Assembly: GCA_900319885.1 (NCBI GenBank)
Contig: ONQH01000008.1
Coordinates: forward strand, 1-14,753
Direction of reading: 5' to 3'
DNA length: 14,753 nt
Source of the DNA: Candidatus Avelusimicrobium ruminicola
GTDB lineage: Bacteria; Elusimicrobiota; Elusimicrobia; Elusimicrobiales; Elusimicrobiaceae
Shown: positions 1 to 7,570 of the stretch, in pieces
Layout: every line of letters starts with the position of its first letter
Position numbering within the stretch: position 1 is the stretch's first letter
Program-made: the position numbers and the translations under genes
The notes under the pieces: model-generated
Seen by the model: only the letters and a program-made list of their open reading frames with translations
Databases searched by the model: none
Told to the model about the DNA's origin: nothing

Positions 1-114
1 CAAATGGAAAAGCGGCATCACCATATACGGAATCTCCTGAATCGCAAACAATACAAGCCCCAACACCCAGAAGCCAAAATATTGATGATCAAACAGTTTA
101 AACCAGCGTACCAT
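1..114 (-). CDS. N-terminal fragment of a membrane protein, cut by the window edge
   Basis: Only the first 38 codons are visible. They read MVRWFKLFDHQYFGFWVLGL and continue with a hydrophobic stretch (VLFAIQEIPYMVMPLFHL), so residues about 12-25 probably form a first membrane segment after a short basic, aromatic N-terminus. The ATG at 112-114 is preceded by a purine-rich GAGAG seven bases upstream, and lies only 10 bases after the stop of the SEC-C protein gene, so it is probably the next gene of the same operon. I do not recognise the family. The C-terminal part lies beyond the left edge. Confidence 0.6.
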   Translation of the reverse strand, partial: MVRWFKLFDHQYFGFWVLGLVLFAIQEIPYMVMPLFHL

Positions 115-124
115 ACAGTTACTC

Positions 125-361
125 TCACTTCCCACAACACTTTTTAAACTTCTTCCCCGACCCGCACGGGCAAGGATCATTCGGATACACTTTCTTTTGC
201 GACATCTTAACCGGCCCGTCCAGCCCATTCGGCAGATCCATCACCGGAATGCTGGCCGCATTCGACTCCAGGTCAAGGCCGAATCCCATCTTCCTGATCT
301 CGGGCGCGGCTTCCGCAAGCATTTCTGCGGCAAGCGAGCTGCCGGCTGTGATTACGGGCAT
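125..361 (-). CDS. Small protein with C-terminal SEC-C zinc-binding motif
   Basis: A 78-residue protein that ends in [18 protein letters not shown], the SEC-C motif (CxCx8CC, Cys64, 66, 75 and 76). This is the zinc-binding tail best known from the C-terminus of SecA, where it contacts SecB and ribosomes; it also occurs alone or attached to other proteins. The first 60 residues (alanine-rich, then [24 protein letters not shown]) resemble no domain I know, so the function is open: metal binding and perhaps ribosome or chaperone contact. The gene follows glmS in the operon. The ATG at 361 has no clear ribosome-binding site. The frame stays open upstream to the glmS end without a standard start codon, although a perfect AAGGAGG lies at 425-431, so the true start is uncertain. 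By eye the segment is more GC-rich than its neighbours. Confidence 0.72.
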   Translation of the reverse strand: MPVITAGSSLAAEMLAEAAPEIRKMGFGLDLESNAASIPVMDLPNGLDGPVKMSQKKVYPNDPCPCGSGKKFKKCCGK

Positions 362-434
362 ATTGCCGGGGTCGAACTTACGCCTGCCTGAGAGCTCGCT
401 CGGCGTGTGGCCTTTGTTTGACAGCCTCCTTGTG

Positions 435-2276
435 TTATTCTACCGTTACACTCTTGGCCAAATTGCGCGGTTGGTCAATATCGCAGCCTAAACGTTTAGC
501 AATCCAATAGGCTAAAAATTGAAGAGGCACTACGTTCAAAATAGGCTGTAAAAGTTCATTGGTTTGCGGCACGATAAATACTTTATCGGCCACATTCTTG
601 GCTTGCTTTTCGCCCCCTTTGGTAGTAATTGCCACCACGTACGCTCCGCGCGCACGACATTCCTGGCAAGCGGAAAGCATCTTTTCAAATAAGTCATCCG
701 CCGGCATCAACATAAATACCGGGGTACCTTTGTCAATAATAGAGATCGGCCCGTGCTTAATTTCCCCCGCCGCAAAGCCTTCGGCGCTACGGTACGAAAC
801 TTCTTTTAACTTTAGTGCTCCTTCTAGCGCAATAGGAAAATTTACATTACGCCCCAGGAAAATAAAGCGGTCCGCTTTGTAAATTTTACGGGTTAAATGG
901 CGCACATCATACTCCATTTTAACCGTCTGTGCCATATCCTTGGGCAAACGCACTAATTCTTTGGAATATTTATTATAGTCCGTTTCGCTCAAGTGACCGT
1001 TGGCTTTGCCTAAGCAAGCCGCCAGCGCAAAAATGGATGTAATTTGACTGGTAAATGCTTTGGTAGAGGCTACGCTGATTTCCGGGCCGCAGTGCGTGAA
1101 AAAGGTTCCGTCACAAATACGGGTAAGCGTGGAACCCAGCACGTTACAAATGGCCAGTGTCTTAAAACCTAACTTTTTAGCCTTTTTAATGGCCCCGATG
1201 GTATCTGCCGTTTCGCCGGATTGGCTGATAGCGATAGCCAACGTGTTTGAAAAAGGCGGTATGGTGCGATATTTGTACTCGCTAGCCAAATCTACGCTGA
1301 CCGGGATACCGGCTAATTGTTCCAAATAATATTTGCCGACAAGCCCGGCATGGTACGCAGTACCGCAGGCAATAATATGGATATTTTTCAACGCGCGCAT
1401 GGCCTTGGCATCCATATCTAAAATTTTGGCAAAATCGTTTTGCGCGGTACGCAAGGTATCTTCTAACGCTTGAGGTTGATCGTAGATTTCCTTGATCATA
1501 AAGTGGGCATAGCCCCCTTTCTCAGCCGTTTTTTGATCCCAAGAAATTTTTGTGGCTTTTACCTTCTTTTCTTTCCCATTTACGTCCAGCACCGTTACTT
1601 TATTGGCGTGCAAGATGACCATTTCGCCGTCTTCTAAGAAAAGGGCTTTGTTGGTGTGTTGTAAGAAGGCCGGAATATCCGACGCTAAAAAATTTTCTTT
1701 TTTGCCTAGTCCTACCACCAGCGGGCTTTGCGTTTTGACCCCTACCAGCATCCCCGGGGTTCGGGCCCATAACACGCCAATAGCAAAGGCACCGGCAATT
1801 TCCGCGTTGGTTTTTTGTATGGCTTTGATAAGTTTTTCTTCATCCGTGGAAGCACGGGTATGTTTCAAATTTTCTTCAATTAGGTGCGCAATCACTTCGG
1901 TATCGGTTTCGCTCTTAAACGTGTGGCCTAATTTTTGAAGTTTTTCGCGCAGGGTTAAATAGTTTTCAATAATCCCGTTATGCACCACTACTAAGTCGCC
2001 GGTGCAATCTCTATGCGGGTGGGAATTTTCTTCGCTGGGTTTGCCATGGGTAGCCCAACGGGTATGCCCAATCCCGGTAGTACCTTGGGGGTTAAGTTGG
2101 AGGGCGGCTTTTTCAAGTTCCACCACTTTACCTACGGCACGCACCGTTACAATTTTATCATCCTGTAAAATGGAAACCCCGGCCGAGTCATATCCGCGGT
2201 ATTCCAGTTTTTTAAGTCCGTCAATAATATATGAAGTGCTGTTATTTTTACCTACATAACCAATAATGCCGCACAT
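435..2276 (-). CDS. glmS: Glutamine--fructose-6-phosphate aminotransferase (isomerizing)
   Basis: Converts fructose-6-phosphate plus glutamine to glucosamine-6-phosphate and glutamate, the committed step to UDP-GlcNAc for peptidoglycan and LPS; cytosolic. The 613 residues match the family length (E. coli about 609). The N-terminal glutaminase domain (about 1-220) begins MCGIIGYVG with Cys2 as nucleophile after Met removal, followed by EYRGYDSAG (25-33) and GHTRWATHG (70-78). Two SIS sugar-isomerase domains follow: SQSGETADT (351-359) marks the first, and [11 protein letters not shown] (485-495) with AAGEIKHGP (502-510) the second. The C-terminus [13 protein letters not shown] is the conserved family end. 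The start is set by AGGAG seven to eight bases upstream, which overlaps the pdxJ stop codon, so translation is probably coupled. No glmS ribozyme is possible in this spacing. Confidence 0.97.
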   Translation of the reverse strand: MCGIIGYVGKNNSTSYIIDGLKKLEYRGYDSAGVSILQDDKIVTVRAVGKVVELEKAALQLNPQGTTGIGHTRWATHGKPSEENSHPHRDCTGDLVVVHNGIIENYLTLREKLQKLGHTFKSETDTEVIAHLIEENLKHTRASTDEEKLIKAIQKTNAEIAGAFAIGVLWARTPGMLVGVKTQSPLVVGLGKKENFLASDIPAFLQHTNKALFLEDGEMVILHANKVTVLDVNGKEKKVKATKISWDQKTAEKGGYAHFMIKEIYDQPQALEDTLRTAQNDFAKILDMDAKAMRALKNIHIIACGTAYHAGLVGKYYLEQLAGIPVSVDLASEYKYRTIPPFSNTLAIAISQSGETADTIGAIKKAKKLGFKTLAICNVLGSTLTRICDGTFFTHCGPEISVASTKAFTSQITSIFALAACLGKANGHLSETDYNKYSKELVRLPKDMAQTVKMEYDVRHLTRKIYKADRFIFLGRNVNFPIALEGALKLKEVSYRSAEGFAAGEIKHGPISIIDKGTPVFMLMPADDLFEKMLSACQECRARGAYVVAITTKGGEKQAKNVADKVFIVPQTNELLQPILNVVPLQFLAYWIAKRLGCDIDQPRNLAKSVTVE

Positions 2277-2286
2277 AGGGGAACTC

Positions 2287-3003
2287 CTATAGTAAATTCT
2301 TCATCTCTTCCACTGCACTGGGAAGGCCCGCAAACAGGGAACGTGTAATGATAGCAAAACCGATATTCATGCACGAAACGCCCCCAATATCCGCTACAGC
2401 CAGTACATTATGATAATCTAACCCGTGCCCGGCGTGTACTTTCATCCCCAACTCTTGTGCCAGCAAGGCAGATAAAGCCAAGTCTTGCACGTATTTTTGA
2501 GATTGTTTAGCGGTTTTAGCCTCGCTATATTGGCGGGTGCATAATTCCACAATATCTGCCCCCATGCGTGCGGCCACGCGCAAATCGGCCGCTACCGGGT
2601 CAATAAACAAACTGACTAAAATATGTTTTTTGTGTAGTTTTTCCACCATGCTAAAAATACGTTTTTGGGACGCCGGGGTAAATTTGAGCCCGCCAGTGGT
2701 GGTTACTTCGCCGGGGACTTCCGGCACGATACAAACCGAGTGGGGTTTGCATTTTAAGGCAATTTTTTCGGCAAAGTCCGTAGCGGCACATTCCAAGTGA
2801 ATTTTACCGGGAAACAGTTTGCATAATTGTTCCACATCTTTTTGCGTGATATGACGTTGGTCCTTGCGCAAGTGTACCACAATAAAATCGGCACCGGCCG
2901 CCAAACAAATAGCCGCCGCGTCAATGGGATCCGGGTAAGCCGCCTTGCGTGCATTACGCAACGTGGCAATGTGATCAATATTTACACCTAATTTCAAAGT
3001 CAT
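2287..3003 (-). CDS. pdxJ: Pyridoxine 5'-phosphate synthase
   Basis: Condenses 1-deoxyxylulose-5-phosphate with 3-amino-1-hydroxyacetone phosphate to pyridoxine 5'-phosphate, the last ring-forming step of the DXP-dependent vitamin B6 pathway. The 238 residues are the usual TIM-barrel length. Visible family motifs are GVNIDHIATLRNAR (6-19), VVHLRKDQRHI (42-52), the catalytic Glu in LECAATD (Glu71), IVPEVPGEVTTTGG (92-105), and KVHAGHGLDY (188-197) with the catalytic His. The loop usually written HLREDRRHI is HLRKDQRHI here, a mild deviation. The start ATG overlaps the glmM stop (ATGA) and has GGAGG seven bases upstream. pdxJ between glmM and glmS suggests co-expression; its usual partner pdxA is not in this window. 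Confidence 0.96.
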   Translation of the reverse strand: MTLKLGVNIDHIATLRNARKAAYPDPIDAAAICLAAGADFIVVHLRKDQRHITQKDVEQLCKLFPGKIHLECAATDFAEKIALKCKPHSVCIVPEVPGEVTTTGGLKFTPASQKRIFSMVEKLHKKHILVSLFIDPVAADLRVAARMGADIVELCTRQYSEAKTAKQSQKYVQDLALSALLAQELGMKVHAGHGLDYHNVLAVADIGGVSCMNIGFAIITRSLFAGLPSAVEEMKNLL

Positions 3004-4352
3004 TTATGTGCCTCCATTTTTTGTTGGTACAACTTTTCTACTTCATCAAGTACGCGGTTGACCATTTCTTCTTCTTGCCCTTCTACCAAAATACGCAGTT
3101 TAGGCTCGGTACCGCTATAGCGCACTACCACACGTCCTTTTCCGTGCATAGATTGCTCAATTTGGCTAACGCCCGGCAAAAAGCCATCCAGCGTTTCCAG
3201 CGGAGGCTTGGAAGTAACCGCTACCGCTTTTAACTTGCTGGGATATTTTTGCCATTGGTCCAAAAACCAACTGGTCGGTTTCCCTGACTTCTTTACAAAT
3301 TGCAAAAACTGTAGGGCAGACAAAATACCGTCGCCCGTGTTGGCAAATTGGCGGAAAATAATATGTCCGGAAGTCTCCCCCCCGATAGACAGGTTTTCCT
3401 TTTCCAACGCTTCGGAAACGTATTTATCACCTACCGTGGTCAGTTCTACTTCCACTCCGTTCTCTTTCAAATAGTTGATGCACCCCAAGTTCGCCATAAT
3501 GGTAAGCACCGCTTTATTATGGGTTAACGTCCCTTCCTGCTTCATACAAAGGGCCGAGGAAGCAATAATATTGTCTCCGTCTAATTGGCGTCCTTTTTCA
3601 TCTGAAGCAATCACGCGGTCTGCATCTCCGTCAAAACTAAACCCAGCGAAGGCATTTTCGCGCACGGTTAAACGTTGCATAAAGCCGGTGTGCAAGGCGC
3701 CAATATCTTTGTTGATATTGGTACCGTCGGGTTTAGCACCCGTCACAGTTACCTGCATCCCTAAACCGGCAAACACATTGGCGGCTACTTTATAACTGGC
3801 TCCGTTGGCGCAATCCAGCACCACCTTGGTTCCTTTGAGCAAATTGCCGTCTACGGTAGACATTAAAAATTGTTCGTATTTTTTGACTAACGAAGTATCT
3901 TCGGTGAAGGTTCCTGTAGGGGCCGGTACCGTGCTTAGTGCATCTACTTGGGCTTCTATCGTTTTTTCTAATTCTTCCGGAAGTTTCGTTCCGTGATTGG
4001 TAAAGAATTTAATCCCGTTAAATTCAGCCGGGTTGTGGCTGGCAGAAATAACAATGCCGCACAAACTACCCGTTTGTTTTACCAAATAGGCCACGGACGG
4101 AGTGGGAGAAATACCGATACTAATTACGTTAGCCCCGCTGGCGCGGATTCCTTTTTGCAGGGCCTCTAAAATTTGCGGTCCCGAAATACGAGAATCCTGC
4201 GCGATAATCACTTGCGGTTTAAGATGTTTCGCTTGGGAAGAACGTTGCAATTCCCGTAAGGCCACATAGCCTAACTTGGTGACAAATTCATCCACCAACG
4301 GAAATTGCCCCGCTACCGCGCGAATCCCATCTGTTCCAAAATATTTTCCCAT
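3000..4352 (-). CDS. glmM: Phosphoglucosamine mutase
   Basis: Interconverts glucosamine-6-phosphate and glucosamine-1-phosphate, between GlmS and GlmU on the way to UDP-GlcNAc. It is 450 residues long, typical of GlmM and shorter than glucose phosphomutases. In order it shows: the GlmM-type N-terminus MGKYFGTDGIRA; the phosphoserine loop GIVISASHNP, with Ser105 as the expected phosphorylated residue; the metal loop FDGDADRV (Asp241, 243, 245); the sugar-specificity loop GGETSGH (324-330), where GlmM usually has GGEQSGH; and the phosphate-binding loop RYSGTEPKLR (411-420). An AAGGAAG lies about six bases before the ATG, 34 bases after the ftsH stop. Its stop overlaps the pdxJ start. Confidence 0.97.
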   Translation of the reverse strand: MGKYFGTDGIRAVAGQFPLVDEFVTKLGYVALRELQRSSQAKHLKPQVIIAQDSRISGPQILEALQKGIRASGANVISIGISPTPSVAYLVKQTGSLCGIVISASHNPAEFNGIKFFTNHGTKLPEELEKTIEAQVDALSTVPAPTGTFTEDTSLVKKYEQFLMSTVDGNLLKGTKVVLDCANGASYKVAANVFAGLGMQVTVTGAKPDGTNINKDIGALHTGFMQRLTVRENAFAGFSFDGDADRVIASDEKGRQLDGDNIIASSALCMKQEGTLTHNKAVLTIMANLGCINYLKENGVEVELTTVGDKYVSEALEKENLSIGGETSGHIIFRQFANTGDGILSALQFLQFVKKSGKPTSWFLDQWQKYPSKLKAVAVTSKPPLETLDGFLPGVSQIEQSMHGKGRVVVRYSGTEPKLRILVEGQEEEMVNRVLDEVEKLYQQKMEAHK

Positions 4353-4386
4353 ATATTCTTCCTTGTTGCAAAACGTGTTGTATATC

Positions 4387-6351
4387 TTATTGTTTGGGCG
4401 ACTCTATATCAAACAAATCGCCTTGCGTGGCTTGCGGTTTTTCGGCCGGGGCCGCCTGATTGGCAGACGTAGCCTCTTGGGCCAGTTCATCCGCCGAGGC
4501 CTGTGCCGACTGTTCGGCCGCCGGGGCCACCGGGGCTAACCCCAAAATTTCATCAATTTCCTTGGCCTCTACCACTTCTTTTTCTAGCAAAACCGCCACC
4601 AGTTTATCAAATGCTTCCCGGTGAGAAGAAATAATTTCTTTCGCACGCGCATAGGAAGTCTTAATGAGGTTCATAATTTCCTCATCAATTACTTTGGCCA
4701 GTTCCGGCGAGTAGGTATTATGGCGGGAAATATCACGCCCCAAGAACACTTCGCCTTCGTCTCCGCTGGGCAACGCAATAGGGCCCAACTTTTCGCTCAT
4801 GCCCAGTTCCATCACCATTTTACGGGCATACGCCATGGCTTTGTTGAGGTCATCACTGGCCCCGGAAGTAATTTCGCTAAACACAATTTCTTCCGCGGCG
4901 CGGCCGGCGAGTACAATACAAATGCGGTCCAAAAATTCCGACTTACTGACTAGAAATTTATCTTCCGTCGGTAACTGGAGCGTATAGCCTAACGCTTGGC
5001 CCCGCGGGATGATAGATACTTTATGTACCGGGTCGGAATGATCGGTTAAACGCGCCACTAACGTATGGCCCACTTCGTGCGCGGCAATGACTTGCAGTTC
5101 ATGCTTGGAAATGATGCGGCTCTTTTTCTGCGGGCCGGCAATCACACGTTCAATGGCTTCGTCCATATCGCTGGACTCCACCGCTTCTTTATCCGCGCGG
5201 GCAGCCAAAATGGCGGCTTCGTTTACGACGTTGGCCAAGTCCGCCCCCACAAACCCGGGGGTTCCTTTGGCAACGGTTTTCAAATCTACATCCGCACCCA
5301 GTTTTACTTTTTTGGCGTGGACTTTTAAGATTTCTTCGCGGCCTTTGAGGTCCGGAGCCGGCACGGAAACGTGACGGTCAAAACGGCCGGGGCGAATAAG
5401 CGCCGGGTCTAATACGTCCGGGCGGTTGGTGGAAGCCATTAAAATAATGCCTTGTTTGCTTTCAAACCCGTCCAGTTCAATTAAAAGTTGGTTAAGCGTT
5501 TGTTCACGCTCGTCGTGTCCGCCTCCAATCCCGGCGAAACGACGGCGACCTACCGCGTCCAATTCATCAATAAAAATAATCGCGGGGGAATTTTTTTTGG
5601 CTTGATCAAACAAATCGCGCACGCGCGCCGCGCCCACCCCTACAAACATTTCCACGAACTCACTGGCAGAGGCCGAGAAAAACGCCACGCCGGCTTCGCC
5701 CGCTACTGCCTTGGCCAGCAGGGTTTTACCGGTACCCGGGGCCCCGTATAAGAGAACCCCTTTGGGGAGTTTGCCCCCTAATTTTTGGAATTTTTTCGGG
5801 TTTTTTAAGAATTTGATAATATCTTGCAATTCTTCTTTGGCTTCATCACAGCCGGCCACATCTTTGAAGGTAACCGTTTGTTGGGAAGGGTCCTGCATTT
5901 TGGCTTTGCTACGGGCAAAACTCATGGCACTTTTCCCGTCGCTACGTTGAGGACGCAGGAAGATAAACCACCACAGACCAATTAAAATAACAATCCACAG
6001 GACATTAAATAAAACGTTTCCAATCCAACTGTTATCTTTTTCCGCTTTGAATTTAATTTTAGCAGCAGATAGTTCTTTTACAAGGTCCGGGTCACTCATG
6101 CGTACCGTCTTGAAAGGAACAAATTTACCTTCTTTATCCTGGTACATACCGGAAATCATCTCCGGGGCGACCGTCAAGTCGGACACTTGTGCCGCGGCTA
6201 CTTTTTCCTTAAATTCGGAGTAATCTAGCGTGCTTTGCTTGGCACTGGGACGATTGAAAAGAATAATCGCTAACGCAAATACGGCAATCCACCCTAGGAT
6301 TTGCCCGATAGATATAATTTTACGGTTGTTGGGACGTTTGGTATTCTTCAT
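4387..6351 (-). CDS. ftsH: ATP-dependent zinc metalloprotease FtsH
   Basis: Membrane-anchored AAA+ protease that extracts and degrades unassembled membrane proteins and regulatory cytosolic proteins; works as a hexamer with the active domains in the cytosol. The 654 residues contain a first membrane helix (about 14-33), a short periplasmic domain, and a second helix (about 109-132, [20 protein letters not shown]). The AAA module has Walker A GAPGTGKT (203-210), Walker B IIFIDE (258-263) and the second region of homology ending in RPGRFDRHV (320-328). The zinc site is HEVGH (425-429), with Asp501 in [10 protein letters not shown] as the likely third ligand. The C-terminal 50 residues are Ala/Glu/Gln-rich and end in [12 protein letters not shown]. 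The start overlaps the hpt stop (ATGA), a common bacterial hpt-ftsH pairing. Confidence 0.97.
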   Translation of the reverse strand: MKNTKRPNNRKIISIGQILGWIAVFALAIILFNRPSAKQSTLDYSEFKEKVAAAQVSDLTVAPEMISGMYQDKEGKFVPFKTVRMSDPDLVKELSAAKIKFKAEKDNSWIGNVLFNVLWIVILIGLWWFIFLRPQRSDGKSAMSFARSKAKMQDPSQQTVTFKDVAGCDEAKEELQDIIKFLKNPKKFQKLGGKLPKGVLLYGAPGTGKTLLAKAVAGEAGVAFFSASASEFVEMFVGVGAARVRDLFDQAKKNSPAIIFIDELDAVGRRRFAGIGGGHDEREQTLNQLLIELDGFESKQGIILMASTNRPDVLDPALIRPGRFDRHVSVPAPDLKGREEILKVHAKKVKLGADVDLKTVAKGTPGFVGADLANVVNEAAILAARADKEAVESSDMDEAIERVIAGPQKKSRIISKHELQVIAAHEVGHTLVARLTDHSDPVHKVSIIPRGQALGYTLQLPTEDKFLVSKSEFLDRICIVLAGRAAEEIVFSEITSGASDDLNKAMAYARKMVMELGMSEKLGPIALPSGDEGEVFLGRDISRHNTYSPELAKVIDEEIMNLIKTSYARAKEIISSHREAFDKLVAVLLEKEVVEAKEIDEILGLAPVAPAAEQSAQASADELAQEATSANQAAPAEKPQATQGDLFDIESPKQ

Positions 6352-6878
6352 GGTTTCTTAAAGACCCCTATGTAAGGTAAATTGCGGTACAGTTCGTTAT
6401 AATCCAACCCATACCCGATCACAAATTCATTTTCTACTTCAAACCCCACGTATTTGGGGTGGATGTCCACCTTGCGGTTACACGGTTTATTTAACAGGCA
6501 ACAAATCTCCAAACTAGCGGCCCCGCGGGATTTTAAGTTGCTCATTAAATATTGGAGAGTAAGCCCCGTATCCACAATATCCTCCACAATCACTACGTGG
6601 CGGTTTTTGATACTTTCGCGCAAATCTAACATGGTACGCACTTGCCCCGTGCTTGACGTGCCGGAATAAGAAGACAAGCACATAAAATCCATATTGCAAT
6701 CAATGGAAATTTGTTTCATTAAGTCCGCGTAGAATAAGATACTTCCGCGTAAAATCCCCACAAAAAGGGGCGTTTTTCCCCGGTAATCGGCTGAAATTTG
6801 ACGACCCAATTCTTCCACGCGGGCGGCTAATTGTTCTTGCGAAAATAAGACACGGTCCAAAACGGGTGTTTCCGGCAT
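6348..6878 (-). CDS. hpt: Hypoxanthine phosphoribosyltransferase
   Basis: Purine salvage enzyme that transfers the phosphoribosyl group of PRPP to hypoxanthine (and usually guanine). The 176-residue product is family length. The diagnostic PRPP loop is VVIVEDIVDTGLTL (95-108), with Glu99 and Asp100 as the acidic pair and Asp103 as the likely catalytic base. LFVGILRGS (38-46) and the flexible loop MCLSSYSGTSSTG (66-78) also fit. I chose the ATG at 6878 because GGAGG lies just upstream and MPETPVLDRVLFS is a normal family N-terminus. An ATG 66 bases further upstream (6944) would add an atypical hydrophobic tail and lacks a ribosome-binding site. It is the first gene of the minus-strand operon and its last codons overlap ftsH. 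Confidence 0.94.
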   Translation of the reverse strand: MPETPVLDRVLFSQEQLAARVEELGRQISADYRGKTPLFVGILRGSILFYADLMKQISIDCNMDFMCLSSYSGTSSTGQVRTMLDLRESIKNRHVVIVEDIVDTGLTLQYLMSNLKSRGAASLEICCLLNKPCNRKVDIHPKYVGFEVENEFVIGYGLDYNELYRNLPYIGVFKKP

Positions 6879-6881
6879 AAA

Positions 6882-6887
6882 CCCTCC
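6882..6887 (-). promoter_or_regulatory. Ribosome-binding site that sets the hpt start
   Basis: On the minus strand the sequence reads TTGGAGGGTTTATG, placing a GGAGG core four bases before the ATG at 6876-6878. It supports this start over the longer frame beginning at 6944. Confidence 0.75.
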
Positions 6888-6922
6888 AATAAAGAATATA
6901 TAAATAGGATACCTTTTTTTAG

Positions 6923-6972
6923 AGGGAAATGGAAGGGGCCCCACCGTGCGGACGTCCGCTACCTTTTTCCCT
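6923..6972. repeat. Nested inverted repeats in the hpt/pilin intergenic region
   Basis: AGGGAAA (6923-6929) is complementary to TTTCCCT (6966-6972). Between them lie two perfect palindromes, GGGGCCCC (6935-6942) and GCGGACGTCCGC (6948-6959). The region lies upstream of the minus-strand hpt operon and just before the plus-strand pilin promoter. It could be an operator for a dimeric regulator or a structured leader of the hpt operon. I could not define a convincing -35/-10 pair for hpt; weak AT-rich candidates lie at about 6893-6915. Confidence 0.45.
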
Positions 6973-6984
6973 GAGAGACTTTGT

Positions 6985-7012
6985 TTTTCACTCTGGGCAG
7001 TTATGTTATAAT
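6985..7012 (+). promoter_or_regulatory. Promoter of the pilin-like gene, extended -10
   Basis: The -10 hexamer TATAAT (7007-7012) is preceded by TGT (7004-7006), making an extended -10. TTTTCA (6985-6990) matches the -35 consensus at four of six positions with 16 bases of spacing. Transcription would start near 7019, about 40 bases before the pilin ATG. Confidence 0.65.
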
Positions 7013-7045
7013 GTAGATATACTTGTTTAGACGTACAAAGCCGCT

Positions 7046-7060
7046 CATAATGACATTATG
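7046..7060. repeat. Palindrome covering the pilin start codon
   Basis: CATAATG (7046-7052), a single A, then CATTATG (7054-7060) form a perfect 7-base inverted repeat whose right arm includes the ATG. No Shine-Dalgarno sequence is visible in the leader. The palindrome might bind a regulator, but a one-base loop cannot close as drawn in RNA, so only a shorter hairpin could form. Confidence 0.4.
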
Positions 7061-7567
7061 CTAAAGATTCATACTACTCTATTGCTCAAAAGCCCGCCCG
7101 GCTTTACCCTAATTGAAATATTAGTGGTAGTTATAATTGTTGCAGTGTTAGCCGCCATCGCCTTGCCGCAATATCAAAAAGCGGTTGAAAAAACCCAATT
7201 TACCCAAACGCTTGCCTACTTACAACGGCTTTACCGTGCCGAAAAATTGTATTACTTGCAATATGGTTCTTATGATTCCAGCCTTAAAAACCTAGAAGAG
7301 GATTGGCCCACCGGGACCCGCTTAGCCGGAAACAATAAATTTGGCAATATTACGTTTCCTACCGGGCATAATTTCTCGTTTAATTTCAACAATACAACCA
7401 TCCAATCTTCTTACAAGGGGATTACCCTGCAGATGTCTCTTTCTACTGGGAGTGTAGCCTGTTATCACTATAAGGATGCTGCCAAAAAGAAGATTTGCCA
7501 GCGAGTACAATCTGCCGGTTATACTTGTGGGACCAACTCCTGTACGCTAATGCGTATTGGTCATTAG
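7058..7567 (+). CDS. Type IV pilin-like (prepilin) protein
   Basis: A 169-residue protein with a class III (prepilin) signal: a 15-residue basic leader ending in PPG, then FTLIEILVVVIIVAVLAAIALPQ. Prepilin peptidase should cut between Gly15 and Phe16; the mature protein has the conserved Glu5 (Glu20 here) and the hydrophobic helix that packs the pilus core. The following QYQKAVEKTQFTQTLAYLQRLYRAEKLYYL is the usual amphipathic extension. The C-terminal domain contains Cys135, 147, 157 and 162, able to form two disulfides, as in pilin D-regions. It may be a major pilin, a minor pilin or a type II secretion pseudopilin; no assembly genes are nearby, so I cannot choose. It is a single gene with its own promoter, ending three bases from the convergent mutL stop. 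The start lacks a ribosome-binding site. Confidence 0.9.
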   Translation: MLKIHTTLLLKSPPGFTLIEILVVVIIVAVLAAIALPQYQKAVEKTQFTQTLAYLQRLYRAEKLYYLQYGSYDSSLKNLEEDWPTGTRLAGNNKFGNITFPTGHNFSFNFNNTTIQSSYKGITLQMSLSTGSVACYHYKDAAKKKICQRVQSAGYTCGTNSCTLMRIGH

Positions 7568-7570
7568 AGA

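Noticed and set aside
2277..2300. glmS ribozyme upstream of glmS
   Set aside because: Only ten bases separate pdxJ and glmS; there is no room for the ribozyme.
6348..6944. Longer hpt beginning at the ATG at 6944
   Set aside because: The extra 22 residues are unlike the family, run through the palindromic intergenic region and lack a ribosome-binding site; the ATG at 6878 has GGAGG.
6961..6980. CTGAGAGA near the hpt promoter region as a TPP or glycine riboswitch element
   Set aside because: Only this short string matches; the remaining conserved parts of either riboswitch are missing on both strands.
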